Below the pieces are notes generated by a model, which had not been told where the DNA came from, did no database searches, and saw only the letters and a program-made list of their open reading frames with translations. The translations under genes were made by a program, and so were the position numbers. Positions 34,205 to 45,600 of a stretch of 64,000 nt of DNA are shown here, one piece after another (within the stretch, counting starts at the first letter, position 1; every line of letters begins with the position of its first letter). Source of the DNA: Chondrosia reniformis (Eukaryota > Porifera > Demospongiae > Chondrillida > Chondrillidae); the NCBI GenBank assembly GCA_947172415.1, contig OX359199.1:2506001-2570000 (forward strand), read 5' to 3'.

Positions 34205-35481
34205 ATGGCGTATTCTTCCAATTTCAGGAATTTCCTAGGAGAGAGGAGAGTTGATTGGGAGAATAATTTTCCTTTGAATGATGTCATTACCCAAATTCAA
34301 GCAGATGGTTACTTAAGCACATACCAATACGAAGAGCTGATTTCAATTTCTAATTATAATGAAAGAAGAAGAAAATTTTTGACTCTCTTTTTGGAAAAAG
34401 ATGAACCAGCTCTCACGTACCTCTTCAATCTAGTAAGTGGTCTGCGAGGATATTCCCATTTATTACCATCAGTGCAACCGGACTGTGAAATCAGCAAATC
34501 GTCGACAAGTGAGTAATCGTGAGTGTTTGTTAGTTCACTAAAAATTAACCATCCGCGGCTGCTCGGTATAAGCTGCATGGATAAATCAATACCTTCTGCT
34601 ATTGATCCATTAATTCCATTAATTCGTAGCCTACTATTCTTACTATCAGTATGACCAATTGTTTAGTCAATTAAGCGTTTGCTTAGTGTGATTATGAAGA
34701 TAACATACTACATGCAAAAGGTGCAGTTATGGCAGCCCAGCTGGACAGCCTGGAGTCCCTAACCATGCATTCATATGCCTGTAGGAGGCAGATTAATAAG
34801 TGCTCCCCTGGAGTCCCCTAACCATGCATTCATATGGCCTGTAGAAGCCTGATTAATTAGTGCTCCCCTGGAGTCCCCTAACCATGCATTCATATGGCCT
34901 GTAGAAGCCTGATTAATTAGTGCTCCCCTGGAGTCCCCTAACCATATATTCATATCCCCAAGTACAGTATTACTGTATTAATGACATGACTGACAGTTTT
35001 TCAAATAAATACACAACGCCAATCTGTATTATCCATATTTAATTTCCATAAACACAATCAAATATGTATTTCCTGTGCGCTTTGATTTGAGACTAATCTG
35101 GAAAACAAGACATTTGTACAATACTTGCTTTATATTCATGTTGTTTCTGCTTTATTTTCATTGTTAGAGAATTGTGACGTGTCCAGTGAAATACGTGCAT
35201 TTTTAGATGAAGTCCATGATCATTGGAAGGATAATTGCAATATGCTCATCATTTACACTACTCTTAAAGCAAATGGCTCACTAACCTTAGAAGAATTCCA
35301 GGAAATGGGTAGCTGTTCGATTAGTGTGAAAGCCAATAAGACGCTATGGGCCATATACTACGAAGATCCTAGTGTTTCAAAATTGGAGGGTTTATCAAAG
35401 GCTCTTAGAAAAGAGAAAAGTCAAAGTAACAATCAAATACTAGCAGACAAGATTGAAAGGTTTCTTAAGCAAATTACCTAA
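34205..35481 (+). CDS. Protein with two CARD-like death-fold domains
   Basis: Exons 34205-34508 and 35168-35481; 205 aa, phase 1 intron, stop TAA. The start MAYSSNFRNF is preferred because the domain begins at once; in-frame upstream ATGs at 34085 and 34127 would add up to 40 residues. Residues ~5-75 (FRNFLGERRVDWENNF, DVITQIQADGYLSTYQYEEL, FLTLFLEKDEPALTYLFNLV) follow the six-helix CARD pattern. Residues ~105-203 (IRAFLDEVHDHW, LKANGSLTLEEFQEM, LSKALRKEKSQS) look like a second, more divergent death fold. No enzymatic domain, so a signalling adaptor is likely. Neighbouring the ANK-death-domain gene supports a death-fold theme. The intron holds a 60-bp tandem repeat. Confidence 0.68.
34748..34955. 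repeat. Tandem repeat, ~60-bp unit, about 3.5 copies
   Basis: Units begin CCTGGAGTCCCCTAACCATG and continue through CATTCATATGGCCTGTAGAA to ATTAGTGCTC. The middle two copies are identical and the outer ones are diverged. It sits in the single intron of the CARD-type gene. The 60-bp period keeps a spurious frame open on the minus strand. Confidence 0.9.
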
Positions 35482-36697
35482 TATTTTTTTAAGTTTGTGA
35501 TACATTGCAAAGTATGAACCTAGTTACACAATGTACAATGGGTTACAGGTTATTAACAATAATTGCACTTTCGATATTTTTCTAGCCGTCTACTTGTATA
35601 TATTATATATACACATTTTGCAATTTATAGTATTATACTTGAATACGTGTATTTATAACTGTACATTGCTGTTTAAAGTTCTGTTTGTAATTTGTTTACT
35701 CTCAATATAGTGTGGGTTTAAAAACGTTTTGTGAAGTTATATTTGCATTATAAGCTGGGTTGGGTGTATTTTCATAGAATAATAATATATAAGATGCATA
35801 TTACATGCCTTCCGACTGGATCCCCTTAAAGCAGGAAACCTCAAAAAGGAAACTTTAAGCATCAGTTTGACTGTACTTGTGTGCATGTGATTTCTCTACC
35901 TAATTTATTATAAGCTGGATTATAGGTAGGTTATGTAATATATATATATATATATATATGTGCAGTGTATTTGGAAATTAGCAGACATTACTACACTTTT
36001 GTACATACCTACTTGATGAAGCCCCTCCACCACACTAGCTCCTGCCCCTCCATGCACTACACTAGCTCCTGACCCTCCATGCACTACACTAGCTCCTGAC
36101 CCTCCACCACACTAGCTCCTGCCCCTCCACCACACTAGCTCCTGCCCCTCCACCACACTAGCTCCTGCCCCTCCACCACACTAGCTCCTGCCCCTCCACC
36201 ACACTAGCTCCTGCCCCTCCACCACACTAGCTCCTGCCCCTCCACCACACTAGCTCCTGCCCCTCCACCACACTAGCTCCTGCCCCTCCACCACACTAGC
36301 TCCTGCCCCTCCACCACACTAGCTCCTGCCCCTCCACCACACTAGCTCCTGCCCCTCCACCACACTAGCTCCTTCCCCTCCTTCACACATGTGTAATGCC
36401 TGCCCCTCCATGCACCACACACAGTTCCTGACCCTCCACCACACTAGCTCCTAACCCTCCACCACTCCCTCAGTCCTTTTATTAGCTATGTCAGAAACTA
36501 TACTTCTGTAGTTCTTTCTTCTAAGCCATACGCTATAACTATAGTTGTATTTGAAATGTGAATAAGCACTGTGTACACGTATGTACAAATGTCTAAATGA
36601 GTTATACATAAATACAATGAATGCAAATTTTATAAACTCAAAATATTAGTTTTTGGTTTGCAGTGATCTAAAACATAATGAAGGATACTTAATACAT
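35482..36697. other. Convergent 3' region of the two death-fold genes
   Basis: The 3' ends of the CARD-type gene (plus) and the ANK-death gene (minus) face each other here. The left part is AT-rich with a TA run near 35938-35958. The right part holds the 23-bp minisatellite at 36010-36475. No gene seen. Confidence 0.65.
36010..36475. repeat. Pyrimidine-rich minisatellite, 23-bp unit
   Basis: About a dozen near-identical units CACACTAGCTCCTGCCCCTC CAC run from about 36097 to 36375, flanked by diverged units on both sides. One strand is strongly C/T-rich. It lies 220 bp beyond the stop of the ANK-death gene. Confidence 0.95.
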
Positions 36698-39600
36698 TCA
36701 GTTAACAGATATCAGTTCTTCAGCCAATGGTATGTTATCAGAATCTGAGATGGCTTTCACAACTGTGTTCCAAGTTCTTGGAAGATCTCCAGTGCCGTGG
36801 TCCAAATTGAGCCATTCATGAAACATCTTCAAGCAGCAGTGCACCATACCATGACTCTGAAGGCATTCCCTCTTAATGATGGCTATTTTTTTATCGCTAA
36901 TTTTGAGATATGTACCTACCCTTTCCCAATCTAGAGCTACTTCGTATACCACCTTTGTATGTAAAGTGGCCATTTGATTTGATGAAATGGGGTCATCAGG
37001 CAGAGGTTGGTCATCTAAGTAGGCTATAAGGTTATCATGTGCCGTTTTATTATAGCTTTGAAGTAAAGCAGTTTTAACCATGTCCCAAGTTCTTTTCTCC
37101 TTCCCTGTGTCTTGTTCTTTTTTGATCCATCTTTCAAACACTGCACTGCAACATTTCTCAATATTTTTGGGGTAGTTTTTTTGTAGTCTTTCCAACACAC
37201 TAAATTTCACCCCAAGACATAATGCAAAGTTCATCCATTTAGCAGCGACATATGGATTAATGTATCTGTTAAAAACTCTCATATTTGGAATATTTGGCTG
37301 GGGTTGGGTTTTGACAATGTCCACTTTACTGCTCAATAATTCCTTTATTTCAAAGGTAACCTCTGTCCTATAGATGGCATCAATCAGTGTCTTCCATGTT
37401 GGATTTGATTTGACGTTTAGCCATTTTATTAGCATATCTGCTGCCTTGTCTCTGCTGGAAAGACTTACATTATCACGCAAGGTCTCTATGTAGTCTGCCT
37501 CTAGCTTTAGTTGTCTAGCTACTGTGAGCCATATATCTTTAATCTCAGGAGCAACTATGCGCATTAAGAGATCTTCTGAAGGCTCCTCTGTTTTATAATC
37601 TTCCTCATTGTTGACTTGAAGGCCTAGGGCATTCTTTAACTTCATCCCAATTTGTTGTATAATTTGCTTTTTCTCTGCTACATCTGATAAGCTACGTACT
37701 TCTAGAGACTTCTGGTAAATTGTATCCAAAAGATTAACATGTGACTTAGAGAGTTTTTCTGATAATAACTCTCTATCGGTTATGGTAAATAGTTGCCTCT
37801 GTCCACCGGCTCTAAGAATAGCCCAAGCAGCTTTCTCTAGACCTAGGCTTACTGCCAGATCAAGTGGTGTACGGCCATCTGGTAGTATATCATGAACAAT
37901 GCCCTGGTCAATCTGTAATGCCTTTTCAATAAAGGTGTAATGGTTTTTGAAGACAATATCATTTCTCACTTCCTTACTTCTAGCAGCATTTATAACATCC
38001 ATTCTCTTCAATATATCAAGGCAGACATGGAGCGGTGTAAGTGCAGTCACTGATATGACATATGTAGGTGCATTTGGTGTGTATTTAGCAAAAAGACTTT
38101 GCACATTACTATACTTTCTCAGCTCTAACTTAGAATTCGGATAGATATCAATTGCAGTGCTATCGCCAGATATAGCTGCCATGCGTATGAAGGAGTGTTC
38201 AAGCTCTTCATGGGAACAGCTACATAAATGACATAAATAGGATAAAAAAATTTTCATGTCGGTGGACACTTCATGCAGATCAAGTTTGTTGAATAGGACC
38301 AAACGGGGAAGTGTCTCCATGGAAACAATGCTACGAATTTTTTCAGAGGATAAGGCACCAGCCTCAGCAATCTCACCCACACACCAGTTTGCAAATTCTT
38401 TAACCCAGCTTTGAAATTCATCCTTGTTGGCTTTCAAGGGAGGCTGCAAGCCAGTCAACATATCAAAATATTTTGAATCATCTTTAATTTTAGGTAGTAA
38501 AGTTTTACAACTGTCCTTACTGCTTCCAAGAGTTGCATAATGTAGAGGGGAATACCCTTCAGTTGTAGCTTGATTGGCTGGGACACCAGCTCTTACAAGG
38601 TGTTCAACAATATTTGCGAACCCTTCGTAAGCGGCTTGGTGAAGAGCACCTCCATAACCCTTAGTGAGCCAGAGCACATTGGCCCCTTTCTCTATCAGGT
38701 ACAAAACTATGTTTTCATGGCCAGTAAAAGCTGCTCTCATTAGTGGTGTAAAGCCTTCGTTGTCTGTTGAATTTACATTTGTTCTAAGTGAAATTAATGC
38801 TTTGCAAGCACTAAGTGAACCATACCATGCTGCAAAGTGTAGAGGAGTCCATTTTTCTACACTTTCCAGGTTGACAGGACAGTTCTTATCAACCAGGCAT
38901 TTTATGATGTGACAATGCCCTTCACTAGCAGCTTGATGTATGGCACCACCATATTTCTTTGTCACCCAAGTCATATTTGCACCATTCTCTAGCAGAAATA
39001 GCACAATACCATCATGTCCACTTTGTGAGGCTCTCATTAGTGGAGTATATCCCTGGTTGTCTGCAATATTTACTTTGGCTCTGTAGGACACTAGCACTCT
39101 GCATGCATTTAAACTACCAAAACTACTTGCAAAATGTAGAGGTGTGCATTTGTCAACACTTCTTAAATCAACTGGGCAACCATTCTGAATCAAACACTTA
39201 ATCACTGAACATAGCCCACTACTTGCAGCCTGGTGAATAGCACTCCCCCATGGCCCCCAACTCGTAAGCATTACTCTCTTACCAATCAGAAGCTGTATGA
39301 CGTCTTCATGTCTACCATCATAAGCTCTCATTAATGGTGTGAATTTTGCATTATCTACTACATTTATATCGGCACCAAGAGAAAGTAAAGTCTTACATGC
39401 ATTCAGTCTGCCACTTGAAGAAGCTAAATGTAAAGGAGTCCATTTTTCCAGATTTTTTAAATTAACCGGGCATTTATTATCGACCAAACATTTTATAATA
39501 TCCCAATGATTTTCAATAGCAGCTTGATGTATGGCACCACCGTAACCCTCTGTCAACCATGTTACATTGGCTCCATGCTCTATCAACAGCAGCACAATAT

Positions 39601-40489
39601 CCTTATGCCCAGTCATTGATGCTCTAATCAGAGCTGTGAGGCCTTTATTATCTGTTGCATTGACATCAGCCTGAAGGGCAATTAACTTTTTGCATAGTAA
39701 ATAAAATCCCTTAAATGAAGCAAAATGCAAGGGTGTATAGCCATTCTTTTCTTTAGTATTTACACTAATACCGGCTTTAACAAGTAATTCTAAAGAATTT
39801 ATGTTTCCTCTAACAGCAACTAGATGTATGTTTCCACTGTCAGAATCTCTTTTATTTTCTTCTCTCAGTTTTTTTAATGCAAAAATGGATTCCTCCATTT
39901 CTTTTCTTATAGCCCAATCAGTTGGTGTAGATCCATTTTCGTCCTTAAGATCAGGGGGACAACCACTTTTCACTAATAAATTAATCATTTCAATCATACC
40001 CAGCTCAGCTGCATGATGAAGAGCTGAGCTACTATCACTGCAAAGGGTAACATCTGCACCAAGGAATATCAGACGCTTAGCCAAATCACAATTACTATTA
40101 ATTACACAATAATGCAATGGTGTATTATCAATCCCATCTAGTGCATTCAGATTGGCACCCATATTATGAAGTGCCAGGGTGGCTTCTGTGTTACCTAGCA
40201 TTACTGCTATATGCAATGGTGTCACACCTGGAAATTTTGAGTCTAGACGTGTACAAATGTCTACTGCAGCTCCATTACTAGCTAACAGTGTTATCATAGA
40301 AGTATCATTGTTATGAGCAGCATGGTGCAGTGGTGTGAAAGTGGAATCATCAAAACAATTTACGCTTGCTCCTTCTTTAATTAGAGATGCTGCTTTGTCA
40401 GTATTACCACTCACAACTGCTTCTATTAAATCCCTTGAGGATTTGTAGCTATTCGTCTCATTTTCCAACTGGTTACCATACAACTCCAT
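36698..40489 (-). CDS. Ankyrin-repeat protein with three C-terminal death domains
   Basis: One uninterrupted 1263-codon exon from ATG 40489 (MELYGNQLEN). Residues ~15-675 hold about 20 ankyrin repeats (TPLHxAAxxG pattern). From ~251 to 645 they form four copies of a three-repeat block of ~99 residues (TPLHFAS-GSLNACK; TPLMRA-GHE-IVL; GAIHQAA-IIKCLVD). A helical linker follows; a lone ankyrin-like unit GRTPLDLAVSLGLEKA is near 872. Three death domains then lie at ~975-1053, ~1075-1158 and ~1176-1260, each with the hallmark W in TWKTLIDAI, TWDMVKTAL and TWNTVVKAI. A likely scaffold in death-domain signalling; partners unknown. A TTACAG acceptor just upstream of the ATG suggests a 5'-UTR intron. 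Lack of coding introns is unusual among its neighbours. Confidence 0.95.
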   Translation of the reverse strand: MELYGNQLENETNSYKSSRDLIEAVVSGNTDKAASLIKEGASVNCFDDSTFTPLHHAAHNNDTSMITLLASNGAAVDICTRLDSKFPGVTPLHIAVMLGNTEATLALHNMGANLNALDGIDNTPLHYCVINSNCDLAKRLIFLGADVTLCSDSSSALHHAAELGMIEMINLLVKSGCPPDLKDENGSTPTDWAIRKEMEESIFALKKLREENKRDSDSGNIHLVAVRGNINSLELLVKAGISVNTKEKNGYTPLHFASFKGFYLLCKKLIALQADVNATDNKGLTALIRASMTGHKDIVLLLIEHGANVTWLTEGYGGAIHQAAIENHWDIIKCLVDNKCPVNLKNLEKWTPLHLASSSGRLNACKTLLSLGADINVVDNAKFTPLMRAYDGRHEDVIQLLIGKRVMLTSWGPWGSAIHQAASSGLCSVIKCLIQNGCPVDLRSVDKCTPLHFASSFGSLNACRVLVSYRAKVNIADNQGYTPLMRASQSGHDGIVLFLLENGANMTWVTKKYGGAIHQAASEGHCHIIKCLVDKNCPVNLESVEKWTPLHFAAWYGSLSACKALISLRTNVNSTDNEGFTPLMRAAFTGHENIVLYLIEKGANVLWLTKGYGGALHQAAYEGFANIVEHLVRAGVPANQATTEGYSPLHYATLGSSKDSCKTLLPKIKDDSKYFDMLTGLQPPLKANKDEFQSWVKEFANWCVGEIAEAGALSSEKIRSIVSMETLPRLVLFNKLDLHEVSTDMKIFLSYLCHLCSCSHEELEHSFIRMAAISGDSTAIDIYPNSKLELRKYSNVQSLFAKYTPNAPTYVISVTALTPLHVCLDILKRMDVINAARSKEVRNDIVFKNHYTFIEKALQIDQGIVHDILPDGRTPLDLAVSLGLEKAAWAILRAGGQRQLFTITDRELLSEKLSKSHVNLLDTIYQKSLEVRSLSDVAEKKQIIQQIGMKLKNALGLQVNNEEDYKTEEPSEDLLMRIVAPEIKDIWLTVARQLKLEADYIETLRDNVSLSSRDKAADMLIKWLNVKSNPTWKTLIDAIYRTEVTFEIKELLSSKVDIVKTQPQPNIPNMRVFNRYINPYVAAKWMNFALCLGVKFSVLERLQKNYPKNIEKCCSAVFERWIKKEQDTGKEKRTWDMVKTALLQSYNKTAHDNLIAYLDDQPLPDDPISSNQMATLHTKVVYEVALDWERVGTYLKISDKKIAIIKRECLQSHGMVHCCLKMFHEWLNLDHGTGDLPRTWNTVVKAISDSDNIPLAEELISVN

Positions 40490-42641
40490 TCTTTTGACTG
40501 TAATACAGTTCTATTTTTGATTCACGGCTTGAATTCTGCTGACCCTGGTACTATAATAACATAAAAGAAATATAAGTGGATGTATAAAAGATATCATATG
40601 GAATTGATCATACAGTACAGTCCTCTTAAAGAAAATCTTCTAAAATTGAAATTTAGCCTTATTCAGTCTCTAAGTCCCTCTTTACTGGCAATATTATTTC
40701 CAATGGCAAAAACAGTTTTTTCAAAGGGGTGAGTGAAAAGCTCTCAAAGTTACTACCAATAAAGGATAGCATGGACAGTATATATGGGATTGAAACCTGG
40801 AGGAGGATATATACATATATTCATAATATATTAATTGTTGCAATAATTCAGGATGTCAATCATATTATTCGATTTAAAGGAATATTCAAATTTTCTCTTT
40901 GTTATTAGTGCACCCAAAGATTCAAATTAGCTGGACTATACACCGTATATTATATGAACATACAAAATATTGTGTAGTGTATAATATATCATATGGAACA
41001 CACATATTATTAAGAAAATGTGCAGGATAAGATAAGTGTGTTTGCAAGTGTAACTTACTGATCTAAAAGTGTCCTCTACAGTAGAGTAAAAGACTTAGTA
41101 CTATGGAGAGAGTGGGTGAACGTATACGTATCTGTAGTTCATAGACTCCACCTAATAGACTAATCACATAAAGCTTAGTTCCTGGGCTAAGGGTACATAT
41201 ATATGTAGCATGAAGCCATAAAACATACAGGAATGATTTTTGTAAGGCTTAATATAAACATGATGGTAGTACACACAATGTTTCATAACATTAGCTGCCC
41301 TTTTGCATACTTTAGATTTAATTAACTGATCAAATCAATCATACCTCTTTATATCCCTGTTCGATATTTGCTTCAATTAATTACTCATAATATTACTATG
41401 CAATGATACCGAATTAATCCTACGTACTATATAATTTTCTCACAGTGAGTTTAGATCTTAATTAGTGAGTGTATATATATAGTATATTGTAACTTGCACT
41501 GTATATAGTACTATCTATATGGGGATGCATAGTAATATATATATATCTCCACTAAGAATCCGTACACTTAAGAATTTCTTAACTTAAGTGTTAGTCTAAC
41601 TACCAATGGAATGAATGGAATGTAATGACATTAATATAATAATGCACATTGTGTGTTTCCAAAAAAGGTTGAAATCCCTCCTCTATATATATAATAAATT
41701 GTAAGTCTCCATATAAGTATATGTTTCAAAATTACATATTCTTTTTTCAACCAATTATTATCATCCCATACAGTATGCTCAACACATTTTTAATTACATT
41801 TTTGTAGATACGTATATCTGATGAGGGTATATACAAGATTTTTCTCCTTCTCCTTCTCTTCTACTCCTTTTTAGCATAATTTTATTTCATCCATGAATTC
41901 AATGATGTTGTTGGTAATTGGTAGTATGCATGGGCTGGTATCAGCAGTGACCATTTTTTGGAAGGTACTTCAGCTCATAAAGCCTATACCCTTGATTGCT
42001 TGTTCCTTTTAAGCAATATACGTAGTATGTATATAGCTGTGTTACACACATTCCTATTTGACTATATACTGTATGATTATTTATATTAGAAGTACTTACT
42101 TCCACTTGTTGCATGCATAACTCATTTATGAGTTATATATATACATGCTACTTATATAATGTATTATGGAAATCAGTAGACATTAATTCATTTTTGAATA
42201 TAAACTGCATGGTACGTAATATTGATTATTTGAAGTGAATTAATCAATATGCATGTGTATTACAAATCATACTATATAACCAGTCAAGTTTAATAACATA
42301 AGCTACTATACCTAGTTATTATATAGGCAACTAAACTGAACTAAGTTACTGTATTAATTAGTTTGTCTTGACAGCTTACAGTTAAATCCTGTAGAAATAT
42401 ATAAGATGTAGAAACACTGATTATTAGACGGCCCATTAATAGGCACTGAGTTTTTCATATCATATTGTTATAAAAAAACAGGTATTACCTATTTTACAAT
42501 ATCCACCTTACAGTTTTTAGTTATTTATCATTACACATGTACTTTTCATGTGTATAGCATTGCCTACAGTCTTTGTTGTTCATGTAAATGAATGCATAAT
42601 TTACATACCTTACTATTATACTGTTTTCCAACTGTGATTCT
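40490..42641. other. AT-rich intergenic region
   Basis: Two kilobases between the ANK-death gene start and the 3' end of the glycine-rich gene. It probably holds the promoter and a 5'-UTR exon of the ANK-death gene. Sequence is simple and AT-rich, with many TATATA tracts. No coding exon or repeat family was recognised. Confidence 0.6.
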
Positions 42642-45600
42642 TTAAGGGAAGAGGTCCCAGTGGTTATCAGAAGCCTTGTATTGATGTGGACGATGCCACC
42701 TCTGACTGTCTTGGAGTACAGAGAGTCTTGGTAGTGGTTCAACCTTCTTGAAATTTATACCAGATTTTACCAAAAGTTTCTCCATGTGAGTTACCAACTT
42801 TTCAATTTCCTCAATTCCCTTTCTGATATCAGGAAGATTTATGTGCTTTTTCCGTCCTTTCAACTCCTTTCTGATGAGCTTCAGTCCTTGTGTAACAAGG
42901 TCAGGGATCTTTTGATAAGTTGAGGAATGAGTCTCAAAGTCATTGACAAACTGGGTCATTCTGCTGGTGGACATTTGACAGCCATAGACCTCATCTGCCA
43001 CCTCAACTGAGAGACCTACCATAGCTAGACTGGAGCAGTCCATGTGATAGCCATTTGGTAACCAAAACTGCAAAGGATTCCTTTCAATACTGGACCTGAT
43101 TAGTGCTAATTTCTTTTGCAAGGGAATGCCACATATTACTGAAAGACAAACTTGCCCAAAATTGCTTGCTAGTGGAACCTCTTGAGACTGAACATCCAAG
43201 CAGCTGTCATCTGACCCCATATCCACCACACTGCCATCTCCAGAACCATCTATAACAAAAAATTTGCAGGACCTTTTTATTGAAATTCTCCTTAAATCAA
43301 CTTTTCCATAAGAGTAGCGAAAGAAACCCTTGGCTGGTTGGATTTTAACATTGCGAGTCAGTACTACTACTGCATTTGATTTTACTTCTTTTTCCAAAGA
43401 CTTAACCTTTTTCTTTTCCCACTCCAAATATGGAGTCTTCTTGGTGGGATTGGATAGATGCCTACCAGAGTATTCCCCATCAGGAATGTCTAGAGGAGGT
43501 TTGGCCTGTGCAATGTGTCGCAAAACAGGTAAGTCATTTTCTCCTTGACCTTGTTTGGGTAGGTAAAGGATCATGCCAGAATCAAGGTCCTTGTAGGTTT
43601 CTTCCAAAAGGTCCAGACCAGTAAAATGGCAAGCCATGTCAAAAGGCTGTAGCAACTGCAGATTGCAAAGTGGATATACAATCAATTTCCCTGTATAGCG
43701 CCCAACCCATGTTATGCCATGCCGTTGTTGAGTTGCCTTATCCACAGATAAACCATTGTGGCGATCTGTATCCCAGAAGTCTACAGTAACATTGAGGTTT
43801 TGAAATAGCATCTGCCAAAAGATGAAGGCCTTTCGATTAATACCTGAATGTGTGATCATCAGTATGTCTGCTGGAGGTTCCTGCGGAACATAAAATGGTG
43901 AAACTCTGATCTTTTCAAAGTTGTACTCAATTAGTTTGTCCCTTAGGTAAAGGTCAGCTTGCCAAAGCAATCTGTCAAACAGTTCCCCCTTGGTACAGAC
44001 TTGAACAGCTATTTCTATGGAAATTGTTGACTTTTTTGGAATCATATCTATCTCAATGGTCATGCTGTTGGGAACTTTTGGATCATAAGCAACTAAATAG
44101 GCAGGATTTTCACTATTTTTATCACCATTTCCCCATCCAACTGGGATCAGACGGGAGTCAAGGTGGATCCTCATTGACACCTTCCTTCCTGATGCAGCAG
44201 CTTGTCCATAAGGTAAAAGGGAAATATTTTTAACTCCAACTGTCAAGATGGTTATTTCGCCTCTACCAGCATTCTCATTGCACTTAAGAAAGGCTAGTTG
44301 GACTGGATACTGAACAGTCAGAGTTTTGGTTATGAAAGCCTCCTCAAATGGCCTTCCCAACAGTTCTACTCTAGTTTGAAATTTGGCAGAACCCTTGAAA
44401 GGTCCTGGAGCATTTGGAGGTGGTTGGTCAAATATCCGACCTCGATAAACGGTCGGAATTGCTACCTTCTTTTTAGACCCAACTTCAGGCATTTCAAACT
44501 TAATTGGTTTAAAATTGATGGAATGGCTAGAAGGTATAAAAGCTAAAGCCCCTGGTGGTAGTGATAAACTACCGGTATTGCTTGCAAACATTTTAGAAAC
44601 AATTATCTCTCCATTAGGCTCAAATATGCCATTGTTATACCCACTACTGATTAGGAAGTCCTTATGTATGGTGGCATTGTATCTTGAGCCACCTTCTTGA
44701 GCAGTGTGACCATCAGACTTCAACAAAACCCACCAAATACCTCCATTCTTTGCCTTCTTTCCATCAATGCCATTCTCTCCCTTACTACCTCCTCTACCAC
44801 CATGACCTTGACGTCCTGGATTACCAGGTCGTCCAGGACTTATGACACGTTTCTCATAAACAACATTTCCATGCATTTTCGTTGTAACTTTCCCTGGCCC
44901 ACCAGATCCACCGTTTCCTCCTCTGCCACCATATCCACCTGTGCCACCCTTGCCACCTTTTCCACCCTTACCTGGTGTGCCAGATCTACAGTCTACTTCA
45001 ACAAGCATGAGCAGTTTAGAATCATAAGTCTGAAAAAGACATCTACCACCAGGTCCAGAGTTGCCAGCTTTACCGCCTGCTCCCCCATTGCCCCCGTCAC
45101 CCCCATTTCCACCATTCCCACCGTTACCACCTGGCATACCTTCGCTACCATGGCATCCATTACTCCCATTGCCACCGTTGCCACCATCGCCACCATTACC
45201 GGCCTTTCCACCGTTGCCCCCATCACCCCCTCTGCAATTAACAAATAGTACTGATTCAGCTTCATTTCCACCAAGGTTTGCAGATATTTGGCAAGTCCCC
45301 TTAACTTGAAGCACATTACTATCACCCGATATGACTAGATTTACATCGCTTGCATCAGTTCCATCCTGACCTGGTTGCCCATTTTCACCATTGCCTCCAT
45401 TTTGACCTTTTTTACCATGGTTTCCATTATTTCCAAAAAAGGGAGTAGATCCATTTGATCCGTTACATCCTGGGTTGCCATCTACACCATCTGCACCATG
45501 CTGACCTGACACACCATAGGCTTGAAATACAAACCCATGATGCTTTTTGTAAGCTCTTTTTGCAGCATACTCTGGAAGTGATGCATCATCAGTGGCTTTG

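Noticed and set aside
34771-34953. Minus-strand frame with three MNAWLGDSRGALINQASTGH-like repeats
   Set aside because: By-product of a 60-bp tandem repeat in an intron, with no flanking coding support.
36010-36475. CRISPR-like regular array
   Set aside because: Units are contiguous 23-bp repeats without unique spacers, in a eukaryotic context; it is a minisatellite.
45061-45309. Plus-strand proline-rich frame [14 protein letters not shown]
   Set aside because: Antisense of the Gly-rich coding region; complement of GGN codons gives proline runs.
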